Shown here: positions 42,501-52,902 of the stretch, piece after piece
Numbering within the stretch: the first letter of the stretch is position 1
Layout: each line of letters opens with the position of its first letter
NCBI GenBank assembly: GCA_001599815.1
Contig: BCIA01000001.1
Span: 1,988,934 to 2,052,933 of the forward strand
Source: Furcasterigmium furcatum
Taxonomy: Eukaryota > Ascomycota > Sordariomycetes > Glomerellales > Plectosphaerellaceae
Reading direction: 5' to 3'
DNA: 64,000 nt
Program-made: the position numbers and the translations under genes
The notes under the pieces: generated by a model
Database searches by the model: none
What the model saw: only the letters and a program-made list of their open reading frames with translations
Told to the model about the DNA's origin: nothing

Positions 42501-43927
42501 CTAGGCAAANCCNCCCACGACCGCCATGAGCGTGGCGCCGCCCACCACGGCCAGGTACGCCCTCCAGCGCTTGTTCCCCGTGAGGGTCTGGTAGCTCTTC
42601 TCCGTAAGAAAATCCTCCGACAGGAGTTGCACAAGCCCGGCGAAGAGCAGCAGGCCGGCAGAGATGGAGTTCATAAAGCCGACCATCAGCAGGCCCGTCT
42701 GGCTCAGCGGGTCGTACATGTTGTGGACGATCAGGCCAATGGCCTGCCCGATGGGCGTGGTCGCGCCGAACGCAAGAACCATGAGCCACGGCCGCGCCGA
42801 CCGGCGGGGCAGCTGGATGGCCGCGATGCGGCTCCCGAGGGCGAGACCCTCGAAAGTCTGATGGAAGCTGATGGCGATGAGAAAAACGACGAATGTCGAG
42901 CCCGTGGCGACAGAGATGGCCATGCCGATGAAAATGCTGTGAAAGAGGATGCCCCCCTCGAGCATGAGGCACTGGCGGAGCAGGCGGGCCTGCTCCTCAG
43001 GCGAGACCACGGCCGGCGTCGTCGGTGTCTGCGGCGCCTTACGTCGTGACGGCCCGCCGTTCATCGGCATCGTGTCGAGCTCATGCATATCGAGGTCGAC
43101 GTCTGAGTCGTCATCGTTGTCGTTCGGGCCGTCGACCTTGAAAGTCGGCGGCGACATAGCGGCCGGTGACGGATTGTCGCTGTGCAAGGGAGACGCGCCC
43201 GCCATGAGGCCATCAGTGGCCTCGTCCAGCGCCATATCGGCGGGCCTGCCTCTGCCCTGCCGCCTCGCGGCGAGTCCGTTCGCGTGGCCGTTCGTTGTCG
43301 GCAGCGTCGTGTTCTTCAGCGCAGCCTGGGCGAAGTCCTGGGAGTCATTATCCCAAAAGTGATAGTGGTGCTTGTGGGAGTGGCCGGCGCCGCGGGTAGC
43401 GAGGTACTGCTCGAGGGCGACGACAGTGAGCGCGGCCATCATCGCGACCAGACCGGCCATGGGTGGAAAGCCCTCATTGAACAGGTAGGGAAGACACGGG
43501 TCCGTCAGGGAGAGGAAGGCCGTCGGAAGAAGGTGCACGAAGGCCGTGGCCAGCAGCACACCGGTGCCAAAGTGTTGGCAGTAGAAGATGACTCGTTTTT
43601 GAAGGCGGCCGGCCGAGGCCGAGCTGCGACCGGGTAGGAGGGGGATGCCGCAGGAGCATGTGCTCAGAACGAGGATCAGGATGAGGGCGCCGACGTGGAG
43701 GGCCGTGTCGTAGCTGCCTCGCTTCCCGGATCCGCATTGTGGTTTCGTGTCGTCGCCTGCTTCTCGCCGTCTCGCGAGTTCGGACAGCAGGACGTCGGTC
43801 GGGATCGTGGCCCAGGAGGCGTCTGCGGAAGAGAGGATAGGTGTCAGCAATAAGGGACGCGCGGACGGCCAAGGAGCCGTGGGAAAAGGGGTGAGGTCGT
43901 CGTACCTCGCGGCCGAGCGTCAATCAT
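42501..43927 (-). CDS. ZIP-family zinc transporter
   Basis: Exons 43927-43906 and 43822-42501; 83 bp intron (GTACGA donor, CGCAG acceptor), 447 aa. Eight transmembrane helices with a His-rich loop after helix 3 (GHSHKHHYHF) and the ZIP signature HQTFEGLALG with HSIFIGMA in the preceding helix. It moves zinc (or iron) into the cytosol at the plasma or vacuolar membrane. The Asp-rich, Ser/Pro-rich loop in the middle is long. The two ambiguous bases in the coding part (42510, 42513) are both third positions of GGN glycine codons, so the protein sequence is unaffected; the C-terminus is VVGGFA. Confidence 0.94.
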
Positions 43928-44607
43928 GGTCGTGGTCGTCGTCAAGAGTCGAGTTGATGTACCCCGGGGGTTGGCATCGCCCTATGCTGGCGATCTCGAA
44001 ACGAAAGTAGATGTCCGGGACGGTGTCATGACGGAACCGGCGCTGAAAACGACAGCCCCCATCAAGGTTTTGGTCGCACCGCCATGGAGATCCGGCCAAG
44101 TATCAGTCATGATGGTCAAGGGGGAAGGGGTACCGAGAAAGTGTCTGAGGTGACCCTGGAGGGCAGGACGTGCCGGGCAGTTTTAGGAAACGCGGCGCAA
44201 TGTACCGAAATCTACCTGTCGCGTCTTGCTTACGTACGCGAGGTACGCCCCACTTGACCTGACTGGGCCTCGCCTAATCTTCCGCCGACCGCTCGGGACA
44301 CTGGACGTCATCCCCAGTTCTTGGCGTGCCAAGGGCGTTCGTGGGCCCGCGGGCCCGACATCTTTTCGTCCAGGTCCACGTCCTCGGCATTGGACAAAAC
44401 GGGGGATTGATGGGGATGAGAGCCGTATTATTGGTGCGGTGCGAATGTACAAATGCCATTTTCTAACAATGCGACGCCATGCCCTTCTGCATGCATGCTT
44501 CCAATTACGATTACAACACCAGCAATGTGAACAGGACGACGACTGAATTATGCGCAGCAAGGGGGACAGACCGAACACCGATCCTTCATTATTCCTCCGA
44601 TCCTTCT
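43928..44607. other. Intergenic
   Basis: Promoter of the ZIP gene (minus strand) and 3' flank of the secreted-protein gene. No TATA box or gene seen. Confidence 0.5.
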
Positions 44608-45270
44608 CTAGGCATCATACTTGGCCCAGGGAATGAGCGCCACAGCCTTGTAGCAGCCGACCTCTCGCGCAAACTCGTGGCTCGCGAGGGCGCCCTGTGG
44701 CAGCTCGGGAAGCTCGGCGCACTGCGGCACGAGACGGATCTTGGCGCATTTGCTGGGAGGCGCCTTGCCAGCCTCGGCGTGCTTGAGCAGGAGGAACTCT
44801 CGGTTGCCATAGTACGGGACAGGTTCGAGACAGGCGAGATAGGTGCCATCGGTAGGAGCCGTCAGGTAGGTGTACGAGTCAGGCGAGGTCGAGAGCTGGA
44901 CGCCCGGGGTGCCAGGGCCGGCATCGACACGGACAGACGAGATGCCGTCTTTGGCGGCCAGCACATCGATGCCGTTCGGGAACGGGGGCGTGCCGCCGTC
45001 GGCGATGACCGTGCCTTCGTTGTCCGTGATCTGCGCCTCAGTGCCATTCAGGTACCACACGCGGGCCGAGTCAGTGTACAGCCCAGCGATAGCCTGCCCG
45101 GCGCCGTCGTGGATTGTCGAAAGGCTGTAGCCCTCGACGGACGGTGCGAGGTCGGTTGCCTTGTCGGTCACATGGACGTAGAGGGTGAACCCTTTGGACT
45201 TGTCCTGTGCAGGGCAGGGGGCGGCTGCGGCTAAGGCGACGAGGCTGACGAGGGACAAGAGGGCGTGCAT
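44608..45270 (-). CDS. Secreted hypothetical protein, DUF7907-like
   Basis: 220 aa, intronless. Signal peptide about residues 1-17. The mature part is a beta-rich single domain (GFTLYVHVTDKATDLAPSVEG, STIHDGAGQAIAGLY, ARVWYLNGTEAQ) with five cysteines (19, 147, 175, 184, 206) and one NGT glycosylation site. The pattern of repeated short strands and the TDLAPSVEGY start resemble the fungal secreted DUF7907 group, judged by eye. Function unknown; likely extracellular or wall-associated. A TATATAAG element about 106-113 bases upstream supports this start and suggests inducible expression. Confidence 0.75.
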   Translation of the reverse strand: MHALLSLVSLVALAAAAPCPAQDKSKGFTLYVHVTDKATDLAPSVEGYSLSTIHDGAGQAIAGLYTDSARVWYLNGTEAQITDNEGTVIADGGTPPFPNGIDVLAAKDGISSVRVDAGPGTPGVQLSTSPDSYTYLTAPTDGTYLACLEPVPYYGNREFLLLKHAEAGKAPPSKCAKIRLVPQCAELPELPQGALASHEFAREVGCYKAVALIPWAKYDA

Positions 45271-46396
45271 GGCGGGGGATTAGAATTAGATAGTATTAGA
45301 GTAGAGCGAGTGTGGAAGTATTGGAGCTTGCAGACGGGAGTGAGGACATTCCCAAGACTGCGAGGAAGTCTTGCACTTATATAGACGAAGCTGCTCCCTT
45401 CCACCTCCCCTCGATCACCTCGATCAACGTCTCGAGTGGGTAACAACGAGACACCGCTCTGAGTGATGTCAACTCTGAAATCTGGGGCACAGCAAGCGCG
45501 ATGTCCATCATTCTGCTGGATCCACGGGGCACGGGGCCAAGATGATGGGGTCAGCCAACGGTTACACATGTCTCTGCTTTCCATCTCTCTTTGTCTGCCT
45601 GGTCCTACCTGGGTAGATTACTCGGCAACAGCTCCCACGTTGCTGCACGCCTCTAACTGCACGTCACTACTAAGGCTTGTCCCACGATGTCTCTCGCCTG
45701 TAGCATCTTTGTATGACCCCCGGGAGCGATGTTCCGCAATACGACGTCGCATCCGCCGCATCTTGTACGAGGTCGCTGTCTTGGAGGTGAGCTTCGTGCC
45801 TGACCGGTTTAACTCCAGGGACAATTACAGTTCGCAGCCGCCGGATTTGACGGCTGACAGCGTTGCGCTTGTTGTGTCCGGCTCTTGCAAGCGCTGAGTG
45901 ACGCGGGGGAGCGACGGGACGGGCTGAACTCTCAACAACATCCGGCCCAGGGCACCACGCGAGGCCCAGTATCTCGGCTGGATCAGGCCGTCTGGGCAAA
46001 CTGGAAATGGCAAGCCGGGGAAGAGTGTGGACAGTCGCGGGGCTGCTAAAGCGCTCGGTCCGCCGGCATATGACGATGGATGCATCAACGTCTGGTGGTC
46101 TGAGTTCCATGTCCCTGACACTCAGCGGCTGACATGAGTCCGAAAGAGGAAATAGGCTGGTGGCAAAGTGCCCCTCTGGAAGCTTACCCTGTGGATGGCG
46201 CCATTGGCTCAAGAGGGGCGCGTCAATGACTTCACCGTGAGACCCTTAATCTGCTGCCAAAATAGGAAATGCCTGGAATCTTTTGGAACGGCGATGGTGA
46301 TTAATCATTGACGTGATCTCGCAGGACAGCTCTCACCGCAACCCAAACTCTCCTGTTACAACACCAGCTCAAAATATCCGCCTGTAACCCCCGGCC
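45271..46396. other. Intergenic between divergent secreted-protein and MsrA genes
   Basis: Carries both promoters; 1.1 kb. No supported frame. Confidence 0.5.
45376..45383 (-). promoter_or_regulatory. TATA box of secreted-protein gene
   Basis: TATATAAG on the minus strand, 106-113 bases before the start codon at 45270. Confidence 0.55.
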
Positions 46397-47011
46397 ATGC
46401 CCTTCACGATCCCTTCATTCCTCGCCCGCTTCACCCGCCCCTTCACGACCACGACCCTGCACATGGCGTCCGCCGGCACAGCCGACTTCCCCGCCGGCTC
46501 CAAGACGGCCACCGTCGCAGCCGGCTGCTTCTGGGGCGTCGAGCACCTCTACCGCAAGCACTTCGGCGCCGGCAAGGGCCTCCTCGACGCCCGCGTGGGC
46601 TACATCGGCGGAAACACCGAGCACCCGTCCTACCGTGCCGTCTGCACCGGCAGCACCGGCCACGCCGAGGCCCTGCAGGTCGTCTTCGACCCCGCCAAGG
46701 TCTCCTACGCCCAGCTCCTCGAGTTCTTCTACCGCATGCACGACCCCACCACCGCCAACCGCCAGGGGCCAGACGTCGGCACGCAGTACCGCAGCGCCAT
46801 CTACTTCCACGACGACGAGCAGGAGTCCGTAGCCCGCGACATCACCCGCAGGGCGAACGAGCAGTGGTACGAAGGCAAGATCACCACCGAGATCGTCCCC
46901 GCCGGCAAGTGGTGGGACGCCGAGGACTACCACCAGGAGTACCTGCACAACAACCCCGGCGGCTACGAGTGCCCGAGCCACATCCTGCGGCCCTTCAAGC
47001 CGCTGGAGTGA
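46397..47011 (+). CDS. msrA: Peptide methionine sulfoxide reductase A
   Basis: Intronless, 204 aa. Repairs methionine-S-sulfoxide in proteins using thioredoxin. The catalytic motif GCFWG is at residues 43-47 (Cys44); GYIGG, the HAEALQVVFDP region and YHQEYL near the end are also kept, and a further Cys lies in GGYECPS. Residues 1-22 (FLARFTRPFTTTTLH) are basic and without acids, like a mitochondrial leader; an in-frame ATG at residue 23 would give a cytosolic form. It neighbours the BI-1-like gene convergently. Confidence 0.95.
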   Translation: MPFTIPSFLARFTRPFTTTTLHMASAGTADFPAGSKTATVAAGCFWGVEHLYRKHFGAGKGLLDARVGYIGGNTEHPSYRAVCTGSTGHAEALQVVFDPAKVSYAQLLEFFYRMHDPTTANRQGPDVGTQYRSAIYFHDDEQESVARDITRRANEQWYEGKITTEIVPAGKWWDAEDYHQEYLHNNPGGYECPSHILRPFKPLE

Positions 47012-47296
47012 CTGGGCGGGACCATGGGGGAGGACAGGACGGGCTGGAAAATTCGCAGAGCGGTGGCCGGACTGGCCGGTTGGTTGACATCGTAGGATCC
47101 TTAATGAATGGCACATGAACTGATTGAAATCTGTATCAAATGTTTTTTTAATTTCTTTTTGTGCTGTGTATGGCTACTTTTACAGGGGAGCTTTCTACAA
47201 ATAAACCTTGGAATCAGAAGAGGGGAGATTTGCTCCTCCTCCTCCCTCTACCTCAACTCCGGATCATCCTCCACTGCGCGCCGGCGGCGGATTGCC

Positions 47297-48421
47297 TCAC
47301 TTCTTGCGGTTCTGCATCATCAGGATCTGGACCATGCGGATGAAGATGTTGAGGAAGTCGAGCTCGAGGGAGATGCTCTCGTTGACGGGGTCCTTCTTGA
47401 TGACGCCGGCCTGGGCGAGGCGGGCGTGGTAGAGGACCTTCTGGACGTCGTAGAGGGTGAAGCCGCCGAAGACGGCGAGGCCGCCGTAGAGCCAGATGCT
47501 CTCAGTGAAGGCGAGGGTGCGGACAGCGGTGGCGGGGATGATGAGGGGGGCGAAGCCGGAGACGGCGACGATGGCGGCGCCGGCGAGGAGGGGACCGCCG
47601 ATGTAGAGGTACTTCTCCTGCTTGGCGGTGGCGCCGACGACGGAGATGGCGCCCATCATGGCGACGGTGTACAGGCCGGCCCTGGCGAGGAGGGGCATGG
47701 GCACGAAGGCGAGCAGAGGGGCGACGAAGGCCGCCTGGGTCGCGTTGAAGGCGGTCCACATGGCGTACTTGGGGATGTAGCTGGGAGCGATTTGTCAGTC
47801 TCGAGCGTACTCACTGGGGGGGTCTTGGGCAACTCACTTGTCAGGGGAGATGGACCGCGTGCCGATCATGGTAGCGAAGCTGAGGGCGAGGCCGCCGATG
47901 CCGACAACCCACGGGTTGGTCACCATGAGGCGGTAGACGAAGCCGGTCTGGACCATCTGGCGGGCCGTGAGGCCGATGATGCCGATGCCGAGGCCGGTGT
48001 GGAGGAAGGTGCTGTTGAGGTACTCGCGCTCGAACAGCGGCATGCCGCCGTCATCGCGGGTCTCGCGGTTGAAGACGGCGTTGATGGCGACGAGGGTGCC
48101 GCCGAAGATGGCGCCGCCGACGAGCAGCTTGCGAATGTTGCCGCTCTCGGCTGTCGCGGTCTGGGTCTGCTGGGAGAAGCCGCGGGCGTTGCGGAAGGCG
48201 GCGCGCAGGGTGAAGGATGAGCCGAGGCCGGCGGCCGTCGTCGTCGTGGCGCGCGCTGTGAAGAAGGCCGGGGCCATCTTGGAGGTCTTGGATGCCGGTC
48301 GGGCGGCCTGGGAGAAGGCGCGCGATGCGACCGATCGGAAGGTGGTGGATTTTGTGAGTTCGGGCAGGCGCTGCGCGAGGCGCGCAGGCCCTTGTCGTAG
48401 CGTCATGTTGAAGGACATCAT
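47297..48421 (-). CDS. Mitochondrial Bax-inhibitor-1-like protein (GHITM/MICS1 family)
   Basis: Exons 48421-47838 and 47780-47297; 57 bp intron (GTGAGT donor, CCCAG acceptor), 355 aa. The N-terminal ~90 residues are Arg/Ser/Ala-rich with few acids, a mitochondrial presequence. Seven hydrophobic helices follow in the BI-1/TMBIM order, with VGGIGGLALSF, GAISVVGATAK, GGLAVFGGFTLYDVQKV and the end LNIFIRMVQILMM. Members of this branch sit in the inner mitochondrial membrane and affect cristae shape and calcium-proton exchange; that role is inferred. Convergent with MsrA, 285 bp apart. Confidence 0.9.
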
Positions 48422-50009
48422 CGACAGAGGTGCGTCGCGATGCGTCTCGAGTGTTGACGATTTCGAGGATGAGGACGGGAGGGCGGAGAGCTCTTAATGA
48501 AGAGGTTGAGCGGCGGAGGCAAAGATCTAATGACGTCCCGAGGTGGACCCGGAGGATTAGCTAAGGCAGCGCTGTGAATGGCCAGAATTCGGTGGAAGCT
48601 TCCCGACTCGGTCGGTTGAGGGTGCCGCGACAGCTTAACTCCGGCGACGGTTCGCAAGTTATGACTCTAAAGTTGTCACATGACAGTGGACGACGGAGAT
48701 AGGTATCGATGGATCAATTGATCTCGGATGGTGAAGGGTGAAGACTGGAATAGCGAGGGGCCTTGATGGGTCTGGCCTCGACCAATTCAAGAGCCGCAAT
48801 CTTTTGCTGCTGTTTCTGGCCCTCCCTCGGGGGTTTGAGTTGGTCGTCCCAGTGAGGACAGAGAACAGCTTGGTAGGTTCAAGGCCGAAGCAGGTTGCTC
48901 AACATCCGATCCCCATTGATGGACTTGTCGTCGCTGTCGTCGGTTGGGGCGGCGATGGTGTCATTGTCAAGCCGTGGGGCTGTAGATGAACAAAGTTGAA
49001 CCTGAAGAGACTCGAGACGGAATATATATCAATCGCTCATAGCTTATTGCTGTACAGCACCCCCACGCCGTCCCAATGTTAGGCGTGTTTGATGCGGTCG
49101 CGAGTGAGTTGAACTGTGAGTTAGAGGTTGAAGTTGAGCAGGAAGTTCAGGGACGTTGGTTCTGCTTGTAGGACGAGGCTCACATTGGGAAGTCTCCTTA
49201 CAAAGTTGAGGTCAGTATACGCAGACTCGATACGCGGAAACCTGTTGATGAAGGACCGCAAGTACTAAATGTCTATGATAGTGAGCAATCACTATTATTA
49301 TCCTCACCAACACATGCTGGACCAGAGTACTGAGTCCGGCAGTGTTTTGTCCTGCCTTGTCGTCCGGCCTACGCCCCCTCCAACTATCAAACGAGACGCC
49401 ACCATACGGGATTTACAATGTGCTCTGCATCTCAAGGCCGGGTCTGTTGTGCCGCTACCTGGCGTTGCGGTTTCCTCTCGTCCCGGGGGGTGGCGCTCAA
49501 GTTGATAGGTCGGGCTGTGAGCCTTCACTTTGGTTCGCGATTTCCTACAGGCAGACTTTCGCGGAGTTGTATATAAAAGTGGCTGCTCAAGTAAGCTGGC
49601 GCTTCGTATTTTTGGACGTCCATTGCTGTTGGAGCAAACGGAAAGGAGGATTCCGAATCTGAGGCAGACATCGCACTGATGAAGTGCCCAGGCGAACCAT
49701 CGTCTGTGCGCCCATGCCCCCGAGTTCGCATGGCTCAGCGCCCTTTCTGTCCATTCAGGATTGCATGAAATAGCATTCGAAATCGTCTCCCGGGAAAGAG
49801 GTCGTCCTGCGATAATGCTAACTAACTTGTTGCTATCTGTAGCGTGGATTCTGTGAGAGGGAGGCTGACGTTGGGCGCATTTAAAGAGGCTGGCGGCAGC
49901 CGTCCTGAATACCCAGTTCTCAAGTTCCAGCTCCCCATCCCTCGTCTGTTTCCTCAACGAATCCAAGTCTACCAGCTCAGTCACTCGTTCAGTCGTCCTC
50001 AATCACGAA
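48422..50009. other. Intergenic
   Basis: Promoter of the BI-1-like gene and of the six-Cys gene. TATATAAAAG at about 49569 has no gene start nearby; ATTTAAAG at 49879-49886 lies 124 bases before the six-Cys start. Minus frame 50002-49304 lacks an ATG start. Confidence 0.45.
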
Positions 50010-50330
50010 ATGAAATATTTGATCGCCCTTCAGCTGGCCGTCTGCCTCCTGGCTGCCACTGTCCTCGCCATGCCGGCGGCGCTCGAAAACCAGGCCCCTC
50101 TGACTCGGGGCGATTCTCAAACACACACATCACCATCGTCTGAGCCACCCGGGCCGACATCGCAGTCCGGCGGCAGCTGGTACCTGAATCCTTCCCGGTG
50201 GCTCCAGGGCGGAGACGAAACTCACACGGACGACACACCAAAGGCGGCCCTCTGCTTCTGCTCGGGGGGCTCCGTCTGCTGCAATGGGCGCAATGGGGTG
50301 GAATGCAACCACGGGCTTTGCGGGATTTGA
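50010..50330 (+). CDS. Small secreted six-Cys protein
   Basis: 106 aa, intronless. Signal peptide about residues 1-20 (MKYLIALQLAVCLLAATVLA), then a Ser/Thr/Pro-rich low-complexity propeptide of about 60 residues, then a compact tail with six cysteines (82, 84, 90, 91, 99, 104; spacing C-x-C-x5-CC-x7-C-x4-C) ending CGI. This fits a small disulfide-bonded secreted peptide such as an effector candidate or antimicrobial; no known family was matched by eye. Putative start ATG and TATA-like element support expression. Confidence 0.7.
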   Translation: MKYLIALQLAVCLLAATVLAMPAALENQAPLTRGDSQTHTSPSSEPPGPTSQSGGSWYLNPSRWLQGGDETHTDDTPKAALCFCSGGSVCCNGRNGVECNHGLCGI

Positions 50331-52902
50331 GCGATGCGCCGCATCCTCATCAGATGTCAGGGGCTACATACAAGTATTACAGCTGGAAATGAGCGATGAT
50401 AATCACATGCACTCTTATGCCGCATCCATGCCCTTATGTGATGAAGGACCATCATGCCACACGCTCGGCTTACCAACATCATGGACGCCCCGCTTGGAGA
50501 CGGCTCGCGGGCGCGCGGACGGGAGATGTGAGGCTAAGGGGAGCACGGTCCAAGCGCTAGAAGCCTTCTCGAAGAAGGCAGTTGGGGAGGCTTGCCGCCC
50601 AAGGGCCAGGGCACTTCAGCAGCGCCAGTGCGCCACAGGTTCGTTTTGGAAGGTGATCGGGTGCGCTGCACGATCCCATGGGGTGGCGTGCCGGTGTGAT
50701 GGCGGGATGGACGACAGCCAAAAGCAATTCCTGTTGGTCATCATGAACCAGGCGGCGTGGCCGAGGAGAAGCAACGAGGCCGCCGTTGGACGGTCTCGCA
50801 TGAATCGTGCGTGCCGGCGGGCGCGAGGGCTGCGCAGCGCAGCGCAGCCAGAGATAAAGGTGTCGCAATCGTACTGTGCCGTGTGGTGACCTCGCAGGCC
50901 CCCGTGCAGGACTAGCCTGGCATGTGCTGCAGCGTTGCCAGCCCGTGGTGGCGTATGACCTTCTAGAAAACTTCCATCTCGGGCGGTACAGGGACGCCAC
51001 GCCTTCCATGGGTGTTCTATGCAGCCCGGGTTGGCGATGTGATGGGGGGACCTCGTGGCGGTTGGTGCGAGGTGCCGGGGNTGGGNAAGGGGGNTGACGA
51101 GCTGACATGGGAAATTGAGCTGTGGGAAAAATTAAAAAGGGGACGAGTGAGGCAGCCATGCCTTTCCCTTTGCAGGGTGATAGGAAACACCCGCGTTTCC
51201 GTTCCGGGGAGGGAAATCATTTCCGTCGGGGGTCAGTTTGTGGGTGTCATCGCTGGGCCGAGGTTGGGGCGTTCTTTTTGGAGATAGGGGGCGAGGCAGG
51301 CGTTGATTGTGCCATAGCAGGGACGACTGACTCTATGGCGGCGGGAACGAAGTCGCTTAAGATATTTCCAGCATAGGAAGTCGGAAGAGAAAAAAAAGCT
51401 CGGCTCTGTGCTTGTTGCGGTACCGTGGGAGATCGAGAAGGGAATGCAGGGAACAGAAGCCCACATGCCGCGCGCGTCATTCTTCCCGCACCTCAAAGTT
51501 AGGTTGGATGTGGCCCGTGCAGAACCCTGCCGGCGCTCCAGAGGATCAGGTCCCCGAAGGTCGGGTTCTTGTACCTCCGTAGGGGGCCCGGGCTTCTCGT
51601 AACTTCAATCGTAGGGCGGGCTGCACGACGAAACGTTCGGGCGGTCCCACCCCCTGGAGCACTGAAGATCGCCGGTCGCGGATTGCTGCCAGAAGGGCTT
51701 CTACTGGGTGTAAAAAATCACAGAAAATCCATGATGACTATTCAGACCACCAGGGGTCAGCACAAAGTCCTCCGGTAAAATTCGGGGCAGACCTTGGCCA
51801 AAAAACGACCCCCAGGCATCGTCTGCCGGGCGGGTTATCATGGCGCGGCGGGGTCCAGTGACCTTGAGTGACCTCACCTCCCGTCAGCTTCTAGAGCGAC
51901 GGCGGAAGATTCCCCACGCCCGTGGAAGCTGGCCCCGCTCCCCTGCACCACCACCACCACCACCAAGCTCGAGGCGATGGGAGGCAAGTGCGATGGACGG
52001 GGCACTCCCTCATCGGCAGCGGCGGTGGGACCCGCTGGGTCAGAGCACCGCACCGCACAGCTCGCACGCACCGCACCGCTCAGCAGCTTCAGCAACGGGA
52101 ACCCGCCTTGGAAGTTCCCCTACACTAAGGGACCTCTCCACCTCACCTTCTTCACCGTGGACACTGGACTGCCGACCTCTCGCTAAGCTGCAACAAGACA
52201 TCGGTTTGGTCCGCTCTCTAGCCCCAACCATTCCCCCATCCTCGCCCTTTCGGCTCGCGGCTCCTCCTCCTCCATCAATTCCATCATCGCCATCATCATC
52301 CTCTCCCTCCCCTTTGACATCCATCCGCCATCTGCCGCCCCTCCGCTCGGCTTCTTCGCCGACACCCACCCGCGTCCGCGCCCCCCGTTTGCAGCCACGA
52401 CTCTTTGACCCGACAACGACACTGCTGCCCGTTTCACGCTGACGACACTTCTCCCCACCTCAGACCGGCGAGTTTGCTCTGTTGCTGAGCCCACGACATC
52501 AGCACCTCACCGGCACAATCAGCCAACGACGACGACGACCTGCTCCTTCTCGAAGCCCTCTTCGCCGCCACCGAGGCCCCTCCCTCCGAACAAACATCTG
52601 CCTACCCTGCCCGGCTGGCCCTCCGCATCGCCCGGAGGCGAGCGAGCATGATCCGCGCCGTCCACGGCTTTGTTCGACACGACATTTACGGGAACGGCGG
52701 CACAAGGGCCTTGCTGGCAGGACGGTGCCTTCGGCTCTGACCACTTTGTCTCGCCCGTTTCCTTACATCGTCGGTGCCTGACACCCCATAAGAAGCTCGC
52801 GCGTGGCCATCTGCCCTGACCCCTGGGCGGACGCCATTGCCGGCACCCCCTCCGAAGATCCTGGCGTCGACAAAGTCACACTCCCGGTATCCCCTCCGCA
52901 GC
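50331..52902. other. Intergenic and probable long 5' leader
   Basis: Longest gene-free stretch. Contains ambiguous bases 51081, 51086 and 51094 in a G-rich tract. 51840-52830 is CT-rich with CCA and TCC repeats and may be the 5' leader of the cNMP-F-box gene. No supported coding frame. Confidence 0.45.
51945..51964 (+). repeat. CCA trinucleotide run
   Basis: About six CCA units in tandem in the putative leader. Confidence 0.8.

Noticed and set aside
47108..48220. Plus-strand 370-codon open frame
   Set aside because: Antisense to the BI-1-like gene and crossing its intron; low-complexity Gly/Glu/Ala product.
49304..50002. Minus-strand 232-codon open frame
   Set aside because: No ATG at its start, no domain, and it covers the promoter region of the six-Cys gene.
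50557..51159. Minus-strand 200-codon frame across ambiguous bases
   Set aside because: Contains N positions, has Arg/Pro-rich random-looking composition and no domain.
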